Shown here in pieces: positions 47,578 through 57,900 of a stretch of 64,000 bases of DNA. This DNA comes from Limnanthes douglasii subsp. nivea (Eukaryota; Streptophyta; Magnoliopsida; Brassicales; Limnanthaceae), in contig JAUPFV010000005.1 of assembly GCA_036936605.1 (NCBI GenBank), positions 234,699,770-234,763,769 on the forward strand, written 5' to 3'. Within the stretch, counting starts at the first letter, position 1. Every line of letters starts with the position of its first letter. Under the pieces are notes generated by a model. It saw nothing but the letters and a program-made list of their open reading frames with translations, was not told the origin of the DNA and searched no databases. Both the position numbers and the translations under genes were made by a program.

Positions 47578-48464
47578 GTCTGTTTGGTTTCTTGCAATCG
47601 GATGTTTTTTTTACGGTTCTTGTGTTTTGTTGATTGATTCGATGTTTTCTTGTTGAAGGAGATCAAGTTTGGAAGAAGAAAAAGTAAAGAGAACAGGTAG
47701 AAATAGGTTAGGCTTTCTTGGCTCGTAAGTCTGGCCGTTTTTTTTATTACGTGTTTTTGAACTTGCGTTGACTTGTTAGAAGATTCTAGAATGTAGTACT
47801 AGAATTGGAACTATTTTGCCACTCCTGTTTCACCCCTCATGGCTGACTCCAATATTATATCTGGCCCAATGGGCTGTTTGTTTGTATAAAAGTACAAAAT
47901 AAGATAAACTAAAAACAAAATCTAATTAATTAGAGATAAGAGTTAAATATAGTTGATTAGTGAATAAAAAATAAAAATAAATTTAGTACATGTATAAAAA
48001 TAAGAATAAATTTTAGTTAAATGTATAAAAAATATAATCCTAGTTAAAAGATACGTTAGTAGCTAAAAAATAGGAATATATTTGTAAAAAGGATATTTAT
48101 TATCCGATTTAAAGATAGAGTTAAATATAGAACCTATAAATAAGTATTTTAAATATTTGCTACAACTTTATTTATATCAACGTTACTAGATCGTCTTCCA
48201 GCTCTAACCTCTTGACGCATAAGAGGATATATATATATATATATCAAATCGAATTTGGGTAACAGCCATTTTAGTAATTATTCTTATATTGATTGTTTGA
48301 TTTTAGTAAGTATATATCGTTTATCATTCTCATGTCTTCTAGTCTCACCTACCAATTCCTAATTTCAATATGCCGAAGTGTAAGCATAGAATTTGTCCTA
48401 CATCCTTTCCGATTTCATTAATTGTTGGTGTTTAACCAACTTTGTAGAGATAGAAGCAGTAACA
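47578..48464. other. Spacer between SAP and DUF1218-like genes
   Basis: Divergent promoter region of the two host genes; AT-rich with a short AT run at about 48226-48243. Confidence 0.5.
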
Positions 48465-49209
48465 ATGTCAACAATAGAGAAACTAGTCTCGTCCTTCATG
48501 CTCACCGTTCTCCTTGCTCTTCACGTGGCCGCCTCCTCCTTCGCAATCGTTGCAGCACGACGTCCTAACGTACTTTATTTTTCTAAATCTCAATCTCCTT
48601 TCAGTTTTAAGCTTGCCTGTCCGTCTTTCACTCATTTGTTTTTTCGATTTTCAGGGTCGCGTTGCACCAAACGAGTTAGATCATCTTGTCCTCTGCGTCT
48701 ACGACGTAGACCCTGCATCAAGAATTTACATTTTGATGGCGTGTGGACTGCTCTTGATTAGCCACACAATGTTCAACGTCGTCACACACTTCTACTTTGC
48801 TAGACGCAATATCAATCGAACTTGCTGCTCTACCAGTTTAGTTTGGTTTTTGGTCATCTCTTCATGGTATATAGTTAATTATGATTGCGTTGTTTTCAAT
48901 TATCGAACACTCGAGTTCGTCTCAGTGAAATCTTTGGTTTCAAACTTTGAACTTATGTTTTTCAGGACAAGCTTTGTAGTGGCGGAAATAATCTTAGTAG
49001 TGTGTGGATCGGGAATAAGTCTTACATATCCAAGCTATATAGGAGCATTCGACTTGTATTGTCAAAGATTCAGAAGATATTATCTTCAGACTAGTGCAGT
49101 TTTCATCTTATTTTCTCTCGTTTTCTCTATTTTTTCCCACTCGGCTCAATTGAAAACAAAAGCCGCGGGTGGATTGTTCATGGAGCGGGTAGTCAGAGCT
49201 CTAGCATAG
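48465..49209 (+). CDS. Four-TM membrane protein, DUF1218-like
   Basis: Three exons (48465-48569, 48655-48866, 48966-49209) give 186 residues. Hydrophobic segments: LVSSFMLTVLLALHVAASS, then YILMACGLLLISHTMFNVV, then a long stretch from LVWFLVISSW across the intron to VVAEIILVVCGSGIS, then TSAVFILFSLVFSIFSHS. A conserved-looking Cys pair (LCVYD and the later CC) and four helices fit the DUF1218 family, some members of which modify cell-wall lignin. The assignment is by pattern and topology. No break was seen. Confidence 0.7.
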
Positions 49210-49259
49210 CTGATTTGTTTATTTATATAGATTTTATTTGTAGCTCCTCTGACCTAACT

Positions 49260-49855
49260 AATTTGTATAGATTTTATTTGAGCGGACTTTATTTGTATAG
49301 ATTTATATATATATATAATGATGAGGAGGTTATGTTTTAGAGGTCACCACGTTGAACTTGTAATTGTCTTTCGTAAAGTTTTGATAATATTTATTTCAGA
49401 GTATCTTTTGTCTTTTGTTTTTACGTCTTTTGTTTTTAGCGATAAATTTATGCATGTCTTAACCACTATAATGTTAGTGAATTTATTGGTCTACTCAAGA
49501 CTTTCACTTATCCATTTATTTGCATCGGAATACAACAACCGATAACCAATATTGTATTTCGTCCAAGAGTTTTTTATATCAATATTTTAAAACTGTATAT
49601 AAATACGTTATTTGAAGTTAAAAATATAAAAGAGTACCAAGAAATCATAAATTTTTTACTACTGCACGAAAACGGTACGTGGATCTTCTAATAACTAACA
49701 AATCGATAATTGAAATTATCAAACATAATTCGTCATAAAATCAATAATAATTTTATTCATTACTAATATGACGAAATCAATTATGTATTTTAATTTTAAA
49801 TCTTTTTACATTATTGTTTTTACACATATATATATTACAATAGATTGTATGGATT
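49260..49855. repeat. Left copy of a duplicated flank around MULE-B
   Basis: Sequence 3' of the DUF1218-like gene recurs, diverged and with indels, at about 61890-62735 on the far side of MULE-B. Shared landmarks are GTTATGTTTTAGAG, GATAATATTTATTTCA, TTTTAAAACTGTATAT, CCAACAAATCGAT-type sequence and ATATTACAATAGATT. Confidence 0.7.
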
Positions 49856-50559
49856 TTAACGAGAAAAGTACCGCTAAATATCCACTCAAATAACTAATTA
49901 TCCGGTAGCACCCAAATTTTGGATAGTGTTACTTAGTACATCGACTAAATAATTGGACAAAAATATCCCTCGACTATATATACCCAAATTTCATTTCAAA
50001 TCCATTTATTTCCACCTTCCCATCACCCTAAACAAACCAAAACACGTCTAATTTTAGAAACCACCAGAAACCGTTCGACTTCGTGATACTCTCTCTCTCA
50101 AACCCAAAACCCCTACAGCTTCTCATCGTTCGAAACCAGTCGTCGTTCGCACCTTCAACGGAATCGCACCGGTCACCGTCTCTTACTCAGTCCAACGATT
50201 AACCACTTCTGTTCGAGAAAGTTACCGTGAAGTCGTCTCCGACCAGTGAACAGTTCAACGTTTAGAAGTAACAAGGTAAGTGTTATCGTGGAAAGTGTAC
50301 TTTTTCTTGCATTTTTGATGACTTCGAACCACTATTTTATTTTATTTCACGATCGGCGTTGCTTTTTATACCGGAATGAAGTATTTAGTAACGATAGTTG
50401 GTCAGTTTCTCGGTTTATTGTCAAACGCAGGGTAGAAGTTTGGTTGCATGTAATGTTAATACTTTCCTGAGAACTGTGATGTATGTTAGATGTGCATTAG
50501 GTAGTTGATTGTTGATTTTATATGTAAAACATATAGTTGTTCGCATCCTGTAAGTATCC

Positions 50560-50830
50560 CCTGTTGTACAGTTCGCATCCTCATCACCCATGATGCAAAC
50601 AGTTCGCAGCTCATATCTGTTTATATGTCATATCAGTTCGCAGCTTGACTGAATGTTTATGCTATGTATTTCGTAGCTTGTATTTACAAACAATTCGCAA
50701 CATAACCTGCGAATTGATTGTAAAAACTCTACTGATATAAATAGACAATTCACAGCTTGTCATGCGAATCGTGTGATACTTTACCTGATGCATATAAAGT
50801 TCACAGCTTGTGATGCGAGGTGTGTGACAC
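50560..50830. repeat. TTCGCA/TGCGAA hairpin array 1 (5' leader intron)
   Basis: Repeated TTCGCAKCnT and TGCGAA half-sites in the intron before the Ulp1-gene start codon; the donor of this intron is probably at 50275. Confidence 0.7.
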
Positions 50831-51904
50831 TCCAACTGATTTGTGTTTGTGCAAGAAGTATGACAACAAAACCAAACTATTACAAATCAGGGTTGGTGAG
50901 CCTTCTGAAGCTTTTTAAAGAGATGGGTATTACCCGTGCCCACATTGAAGCTGCAAGAAACACACCATTCTATATGCTTTTGAAAACGAATTTCGACATT
51001 CGTAACGAGGCAGAGCTGTTGAAGAAGAAATTCTATTGTATCATTCAGTATCTCGTCGAGAGGTTCTCTGTCGATCGAGACGCCTTCCGTATTGGATCGA
51101 AGTTTGTAAAGCTAACTGAAGACGATGTGAAGGTCATATTCGGGATGAAACATGGCATAGAGAAAATACGGTTAACGAAAACCAGAGCATTTCACAACAA
51201 ATACGCGCCCGACGAGGAAGACGAATCGAGGATGATGAAGAAATACTTCATGGGTAAAACTAGCAGGAAAGTAGGACCGTCAAATACTAAAACAATAACG
51301 AATGTCATTATAAAGGTATGTGTAAAATCGACTTCATCTTATAAAGCAGGATTCTGTACTTTTCTAACATAACATGTTGTCGTTGGTTTTACAGGCAGGT
51401 ATAGAGAAGGCCATAAGCGAAGGGGGGAGCATGAGTTGGAAGACGTTGCGAGGTTGTTGATACTGTTTTTGTGCTCCACCCTATTCTACTCCGTATCTGG
51501 AGATATCCTGGGTTGGAGCACGGTTTATTATGTTGAAGACCTCAGCAAAATAAACAGTTACGACTGGTCCGGATCAATATTGTACAAGCTTCGACAGTCT
51601 ATCCGGAGTTGCTTAGCAATCGAAAAACCTGATCGAGTCGTCGGTTGCGTTGCCCTTCTAATTGCAAGATTGATCTATTAATATAAAAATTAGTTATGTA
51701 CAGAGTATCTTAATGATAAAACTTGTCCCCTTGCAGCCATTCTTCATGGAGCACACAACAGTCGACCTCGAGGTAGCAAAGCCGACCTTGATACCAAGGT
51801 TTTTCAAATGGTTGGGATTAGAGTGCCAAGCAACAACCGTGGCGCTGCTCCTTAGAATACCCAACCTGAAAGATGATTAGGTATAAGATTTATATAGGTA
51901 TTGA

Positions 51905-52140
51905 ATTGGGGTTGCAAACAGTTCGTAGCATATCATGCGTTTTGATTGGCGTTATATTAGTACAATGTATCAATCATTTCGCAGCCTCAGATACGAAATG
52001 AGTTCGCAGCTTATTATTTTCACACAGTTCGCAGCATATTGGTTACACACATTTCGCAGCTCAGCATGCGAGTTGTTTGCAACTCTAACATGGATAGAAT
52101 TTCACACAATTCGCAACATATAATGCGAACAGTTTATAAA
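51905..52140. repeat. TTCGCA/TGCGAA hairpin array 2 (intron)
   Basis: In the intron after the exon ending at 51880: ATTTCGCAGC, AGTTCGCAGC, CATTTCGCAGCTCAGCATGC and ACAATTCGCAACATATAATG occur in succession. Confidence 0.75.
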
Positions 52141-53314
52141 AACAATTTGGTTGTCTACACCTTCATACTTTCAAAACAACCCGCTTGCATCTATTTACTT
52201 ACATGTGCCTCTGTTGGTAGGTTTTCGAAGGTCCACTACGTCTTACTGAGGCCAAAGCGAAGCTTTCAGAGAAACAGTAGAAAGTGGAGATGCAGATGAG
52301 GAAGTTATTTCACCAGAAGAAAGACCAAGGAAGAGGAAGAAAAGCACAACCCCAAAACCAAGGAGACGAGCATCACAGAAACAGAGAGAAACGAATCAAG
52401 TGATATCTCCCAGACCCGAACAACCAAGACTCCCCGAGACAACGACTCCACCACCAAGACTCCTAAGCAAATGATTCCACCACAACCGATCGGCACATCT
52501 AGGAAGGAGCCCGACAACAATGGCACAACCAGTATGAGTAAAACAATCGGTGATTTTGTCCTCAAATGCAGAACGCCTAATCCAAATAAGTCTTCAACTG
52601 TTGCTGAATCAAAGCGTTTGAAGACATATGCCGACAAGAACAAGTACGAGAGAAAGATAAAAAAACTGGTCAGAGAAGTAAGTATGAAATTGAGCCTTAA
52701 ATAATCGCTATAACCACCACTTAATATGTTTATAAAACGTATGCTATCATTTTTTCAGTTGGAAGAATTGAAACGGAAGATAAAGGATCTTGAAGCACAA
52801 CAACTCCACAATACAATCTCTCAGCCAATTTACCAGATGGGAAGCCCAGTAGCTGAGAAGGTACCAGCATTTCCAGATAGAGCAGCATCCACTGAAGAGA
52901 GGCATGACGATGGGAACCATTCACCCATACCGGTACCATCTGGAAGGATGCAAGAAGAGTTGTTGGTGTCCATAGAGATGGACACCACAGAGACACAGAC
53001 GGAGAAAGAAAGACACGAGTCTCCTCCGAATGAGCAACAGCTCGTACTTCACAGGGCAAAGGAGATAGAAGTGGCAGAACCAGACAGCCTAGAAGATGTA
53101 AGTGGATCAAAAGTTCACTAAAATTCAAATATCTTATTTATTTGTTGTGATGAAATTGTTTCCTAATAATATTTACCGTTGTATAAATATTCAAACAAAG
53201 TCAGTGTATCTATTTAAAACAGTCAGCGGGTTTTCTAGTTGAATACATATTCAAAACAATGCATCACATGATATGATGATATCAAACAAATATCAGGATT
53301 GTTGTGTAGTCATG

Positions 53315-53440
53315 GACGAACAATTCACATCGTATATTGCGAATTGTTTTTACTATAGTTGACTGGTTATTCCACAATTCGCATGTTGAGCTGCGATTTG
53401 TTTAAGATTGACCAAACAAATATCAGGTCAGCATGCGAAT
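53315..53440. repeat. Hairpin array 3 (intron)
   Basis: CAATTCACATCGTATATTGC followed by GAATTG, then ACAATTCGCATGTTGAGCTG, in the intron before the Gln-rich exon. Confidence 0.7.
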
Positions 53441-53508
53441 CATTCGCGACTATGATAATAGTATACTTAACCATTCCACTTTTTTATTTGAAAATTTGTA
53501 TGAAACAG

Positions 53509-53880
53509 GAGACCGACAGACAACAACACCAACAGTAGCAACAACAACAACAAGAACAACAACAACAACAACACCAACAACAACAGCAACAGCAAGTTCA
53601 ACACGACCAACAGCAACAAAAACAAGTTCAACACGACCAACAGCAACAAAAACAAGTTCAACACCAACAACAACAACAACACCAACAACAGCAGCAACAA
53701 TAAGTTCAACACGAACAACAACAACAACAACAAGCTCAACACGAACAACAGCAGCAAGAACAAGCTTAACACGAACAACAGCAACAACAACAACAACGAC
53801 ACAACAGCAACAACAACAAGTTCAACAACAACAACAAAAAGAACAACAAGAATAACAAGAACAACAACAGCAGCAACAAA
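53509..53880 (+). repeat. CAA/CAG repeat encoding a poly-Gln tract, with four C-to-T stops
   Basis: About 370 bp of CAA/CAG codons broken by VQH(D/E) repeats. In the Gln frame there are four stops at places where CAR is expected: 53536 (TAG), 53701, 53767 and 53853 (TAA). The 53767 case is clearest: GCTTAACACGAA against the neighbouring GCTCAACACGAA. A frame change occurs near 53800. Confidence 0.85.
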
Positions 53881-54399
53881 TAGCCTTGGCAAAGAGAGAA
53901 AGGCTAACACAAGAGATAGCGCCGCAAGAGTCAGAACATGTCAATTCCTCTGAGAAGATGGAACTACTAAGCCAGGAAGGACCATCCTTTGAAGACAACA
54001 CCACATATGAAGATGCACCTCAAAGACCAACGGTGGTGTGCGCAAAGTCAGAATTGCTAAGCCAATGTGAAATTGTAGCACCAGTACCAAAGCAATCGCA
54101 AGCTCCAGAGTCAAACGATAACACAGTAGGTTTACCCAATGCTTTTGTTAATGGTATTTACACTCAAGTTTCACAGACATTTTTAAATGAAATTGATAAT
54201 GTATATTACGATTCTATAATACAACGGTCTTTGGAGAACATGTCGGAGGATGACTTTAATGATTTCTACCGACACGATCCAGATCCTAGGCCGAACAAGT
54301 CAACGATATTGGTCATCGCTGACGGTGTGGTAAGGGTTATTTTGAATGATTTTGCAGCATACAATGAGAATTGTGTGAATCTATTTTGAATTATAAAAA

Positions 54400-54545
54400 C
54401 GAATATCAGGATAGCATGCGAACTGTTCAGTGGAACCTCGAATAGTTCGCATGCTATCCTGATAGATACCTTGAAATGTATTCAGCTGGAACCAAACAGT
54501 TCGCATGTCAGCATGCGAACTGTTTACATGCGAACTGTTTGGGTT
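54400..54545. repeat. Hairpin array 4 (intron)
   Basis: Includes the strong inverted repeat at about 54494-54524 (AACAGTTCGCATG and CATGCGAACTGTT around TCAG), plus repeated GCATGCGAACTGTT copies. Confidence 0.85.
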
Positions 54546-55479
54546 CATTATCATGATAATGACTGACACTCTTTCGATTTTTGCTATTTACTAAGCTCGA
54601 GCCAAGTAAAGAGACAAATTTCCATACTTTTAATCTACAGACACTAACACAGCCTCCAGTGGCAGAGGAAGAGGAATAGATAATTATAACAGAATGGGAA
54701 CCGCCAAAATTTGAATACAACGGCTGGCCAAAGGCCACAAAAGTAACTGACCGTATCTCTCTCGGAGAATACCATAAAATATAGTTAGTTAAGGCCTACG
54801 AGAGTGACACCCCTGATCCAGTAGTATGACAATTACCAGAGTCCAAATTTGCATACAGAATTAGAGTGCAAGCGAGTGATGTGATGGCGCTATCTTTAGA
54901 ACTAGAGCTGTACGTAAAGGTATCCAATTGTCAACCAATTCTGTTTTTAATGTTTCAAACATGTCTTGTATATTTAACATAAATAAATAACTCCCTTCTT
55001 AGGCTGTGGACGCTTGGATTCGAAAGATGCTTGAAAAAGCAGACTTCAAAGTTCCATGCCCAAAACTTAAAGGAGTGTTCCATGACAGCGTAATGATTTC
55101 GGGCATGACTACGGTAAGTTTAGCTAAGGTAAATTTCAAAGTTTCAGAAAATGTTGTCATTGTAATGTACTGTCACTTGGATGCGGCATCCAATGGAATT
55201 AGGATGGGAAGTAACAGATTTGGTGGACGCTGCTTTTAGTAAAGCGCCCGAAAACCCCAACATCATCATCATTCCAATATGCACCAAGACAAAGGACCAG
55301 ATAAACCATTGGACGTTGCTCGTCATTGACGTCGACGGCAGGTCAGTAACAAACTACAACCCACTTCTGCCTAAACTGAAAGCGATAGACTACACCACAA
55401 GGACACCTATCAATCTGGTAATATTCCCAGTTATTAACTTACCTTTAAACATATTTTAAAATATACATGATCAATACAT

Positions 55480-55715
55480 GATGCGAACTGTGATCAAGGT
55501 ATGCTACAAAATGTGAGCAAATCAGTTTCAATTTGCAGCGTATCCATAAAAAAGTTCACAGCCTAGGATGCAAATCGTTTTGGCTGCGAAATGATTGTAG
55601 AAAAATTGATTGAATACCAAACAATTCGCACCCTATGCTGCGAATTGCTTGATATGTACATGTTGGATTGGTTGTCACACAATTTGCAGCCTATGATGCG
55701 AATTGTGTGGTAACA
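55480..55715. repeat. Hairpin array 5 (intron)
   Basis: Contains 55622-55647 (CAATTCGCA/TGCGAATTG) and about 55676-55709 (CACACAATTTGCA/TGCGAATTGTGTG). It sits in the intron directly before the exon with the protease Cys. Confidence 0.88.
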
Positions 55716-56012
55716 ACTGTTTAAGTTTTTCTGCTGGTTCCTAACAGTAATTATTATAGCCAGATCAATTATTTGGTGGGAAAAGGATTCCTACCTAAAT
55801 CAAGCACATGGTGGAAGGTGAAAAACGAAAGAAAAATTTCACAACAAAAACCTGGCACCCTGGACTGTGGTATTTTTGTCTGCAAATACGCGAGAGATAT
55901 TATCCATCATGGATATGTGCAGAAAAAATACGAAAAAGATATGGTCACTGCCTTCAGAGAAGAAATTTTTGATTTCTTCTTAAACGAAAAAGACACCGTG
56001 AAGTACGGGTGA

Positions 56013-57896
56013 TCCGAAGTAAAACATTATGGTTTTTTGGTGTAAATACATTGATTGTAATTTTTTGGTGTGCATACATTCACAGTATTTTTTGTTGTAC
56101 ATAGACTAATTAAAATTTCAGAAATGTGCAATTCCCAGATATATGTAGGACATATTTCTTATCAAACATTTCGCATGATACCCTGATATATAAGGGTTAG
56201 TTAATATTCGAACAATTCCAACCAAACATTTCGCAGCAACTCCTGGTATATCTTAAAAAAGGATTCTCACCTAACAATCCGCATCCTAACCGGATAGATG
56301 CTTAATTATCACTAAACGATTCACAGCCACTCCTGGTATATCACATTAAACAACAGTTCGCATCAACTCCTGGTATAAATATAAATAATTCAAAATATAT
56401 AGTTCAAGAATACGAACAGGCTATGGCGTATGCCTTGGTAACCGTTAACTGCATTGAGCACTCAAAAAATAATCTAATCACCAGAGGTCCAGAGCCCATT
56501 AATTACTGATTCGACATGGAGGCTATGTAATGATTAATATAGCCATACCACCACCTCATAAGCTCAGATTCCCTCCTTTCCCTATAAATAACACTAGTAA
56601 CCAGAGGCTAATTTTAAAACAAACTCCATATTTTTTTAAAAACAGCTCTTGTTCTCTTCATATTCCACACAGTCATATCGTTTTCCACCACCACAAACTC
56701 ATACTATGGTTCACTTGGTTCTCTGGGTGACTCCTGGTCATCCTTAACCACCAACTGGAGCGATGACTTGATCATGCCATCAGCACCACCAAACAGCCCA
56801 GTCTCCGTCCTTGATTTAAACATAGAGGACTACTTCTCTGCTGACTCTCAACCAGTGTAAGTTGTTGCAATGGTTGCTGTTGAACCTCAGCCAGAAGAAG
56901 TTCCAATGGTTGCTGCTGAACCTCAGCCAGAAGAGGTTCCAATTGTTGCTGCTGTACCTCAGCCAGCAAAGGTTCCACCTCAGATGGCATAGGTTCCAAA
57001 CAACAAAAGGAAGAGGGACGACGAAGCCGGTCCATCAAGGATAAATTTTTTATGCATGATGGATGTAGATAACGAAGAGGAAGAGGAAAAACCTCATGAT
57101 CAGCACGCAGAGGAGAAAGATGGTGAAGAATCCTCTACTGATGACTGATAGAGTTGCCTTTTGTTGTTTGCTTTTTTGGAATGCAACTAACAAACACTAA
57201 TAGATTGTAATTAGTGTGAACATTTGTTAGTGCATGAAGACTGTAATCCTCTTTTTTGTAATCCAATTTTTTTACACACTTTTAATCATATATACGATTC
57301 GTATCCAATTACCATTTGCAAACAATTCGCATCTTAACCTGATATATTACTTGTTTATCAATATTACTGATTTCATGCAATTCACAACATACCATGCGAT
57401 TTGCAATCCATTGAAAGTCCTGATATTTGTATGAAAGCACGATTCGCAGCTTACCATGCGATGTGTGAGCAAATATCAAGAATTCTAGTTGTTCTCAATT
57501 CACATCATATCATGCGATATACAAGCAGCCCGAAGTCCTGATATCTGTTCTGGTCATAATTCGCATTTGAGCATGCAGATTGTGATATTTTGTTTGTTGA
57601 TGGAGTATTTTAGAGTTGAAGGCAATTCACAGCCTATGCTGCGAATCGTAAGCAAATAAGAGTCATGATATTTGTTTGAAAAAGCATTACGTTAGAGCTC
57701 AACACAATTTGCAGCATAAAAATACTGATAGTTGTTTGATATGATTTTACTAACGATACGCATCCTGCTGAAATTTCACACACATCGCATTAAAAACTGA
57801 TAGATGTTTGCAACATGATATCAACATATTGTACACAATACGTGATGCGAATTTCAAAAAAAATGTGTACATGAATAAACAACTGTAAAAAAAATT
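56013..57896. repeat. Spacer between the convergent MULE-B genes, with hairpin arrays 6 and 7
   Basis: Arrays at 56160-56370 and 57295-57880 contain ATTCGCAKCnTA and TGCGAAT half-sites with TCCTGATATTTG phrases between them. Between them (56519-57150) lies a possible coding remnant on the plus strand with tandem repeats of the type QPEEVPMVAAEP and an acidic tail (DVDNEEEEEKPH), broken by stops; its identity is unknown. Confidence 0.6.
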
Positions 57897-57900
57897 GTGC

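Larger units (their letters stand above)
50860..56012 (+). pseudogene. MULE-B Ulp1-type (C48) cysteine protease gene, decayed
   Basis: Exons can be followed: 50860-51315, about 51395-51660, 51737-51880, about 52222-52680, about 52759-53097, 53509-about 54330, 54641-54919, 55003-55113, about 55146-55417, 55760-56012. The N-terminal part (SFKEMGI-type helices, LEDVARLLILFLC) resembles the DUF1985 region of plant Ulp1 transposon proteins. The middle is Arg/Pro-rich and then Gln-rich. The end is a Ulp1 peptidase with NHWTLLVIDVDG (His codon 55307-55309) and QQKPGTLDCGIFVCKYARD (Cys codon 55866-55868). The usual catalytic Asp position (YDSL-like) reads NYNPL. Stops: TAG 51878-51880, TAG 53536, TAA 53701, TAA 53767, TAA 53853, TAG 54677, TAG 54782, TGA 54827; frame shifts near 51425, 52468 and 53800. 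The product would be a SUMO-type protease. Confidence 0.82.

Noticed and set aside
53433..53910. Thr-rich plus frame and Leu/Val-rich minus frame, 140-147 residues
   Set aside because: They are alternative readings of the CAA/CAG repeat; the Gln frame is the one continuous with flanking coding sequence.
54494..55709. Possible CRISPR-like direct repeats among the TTCGCA motifs
   Set aside because: This is a plant nuclear transposon; repeats are inverted, irregularly spaced and lack uniform spacers.
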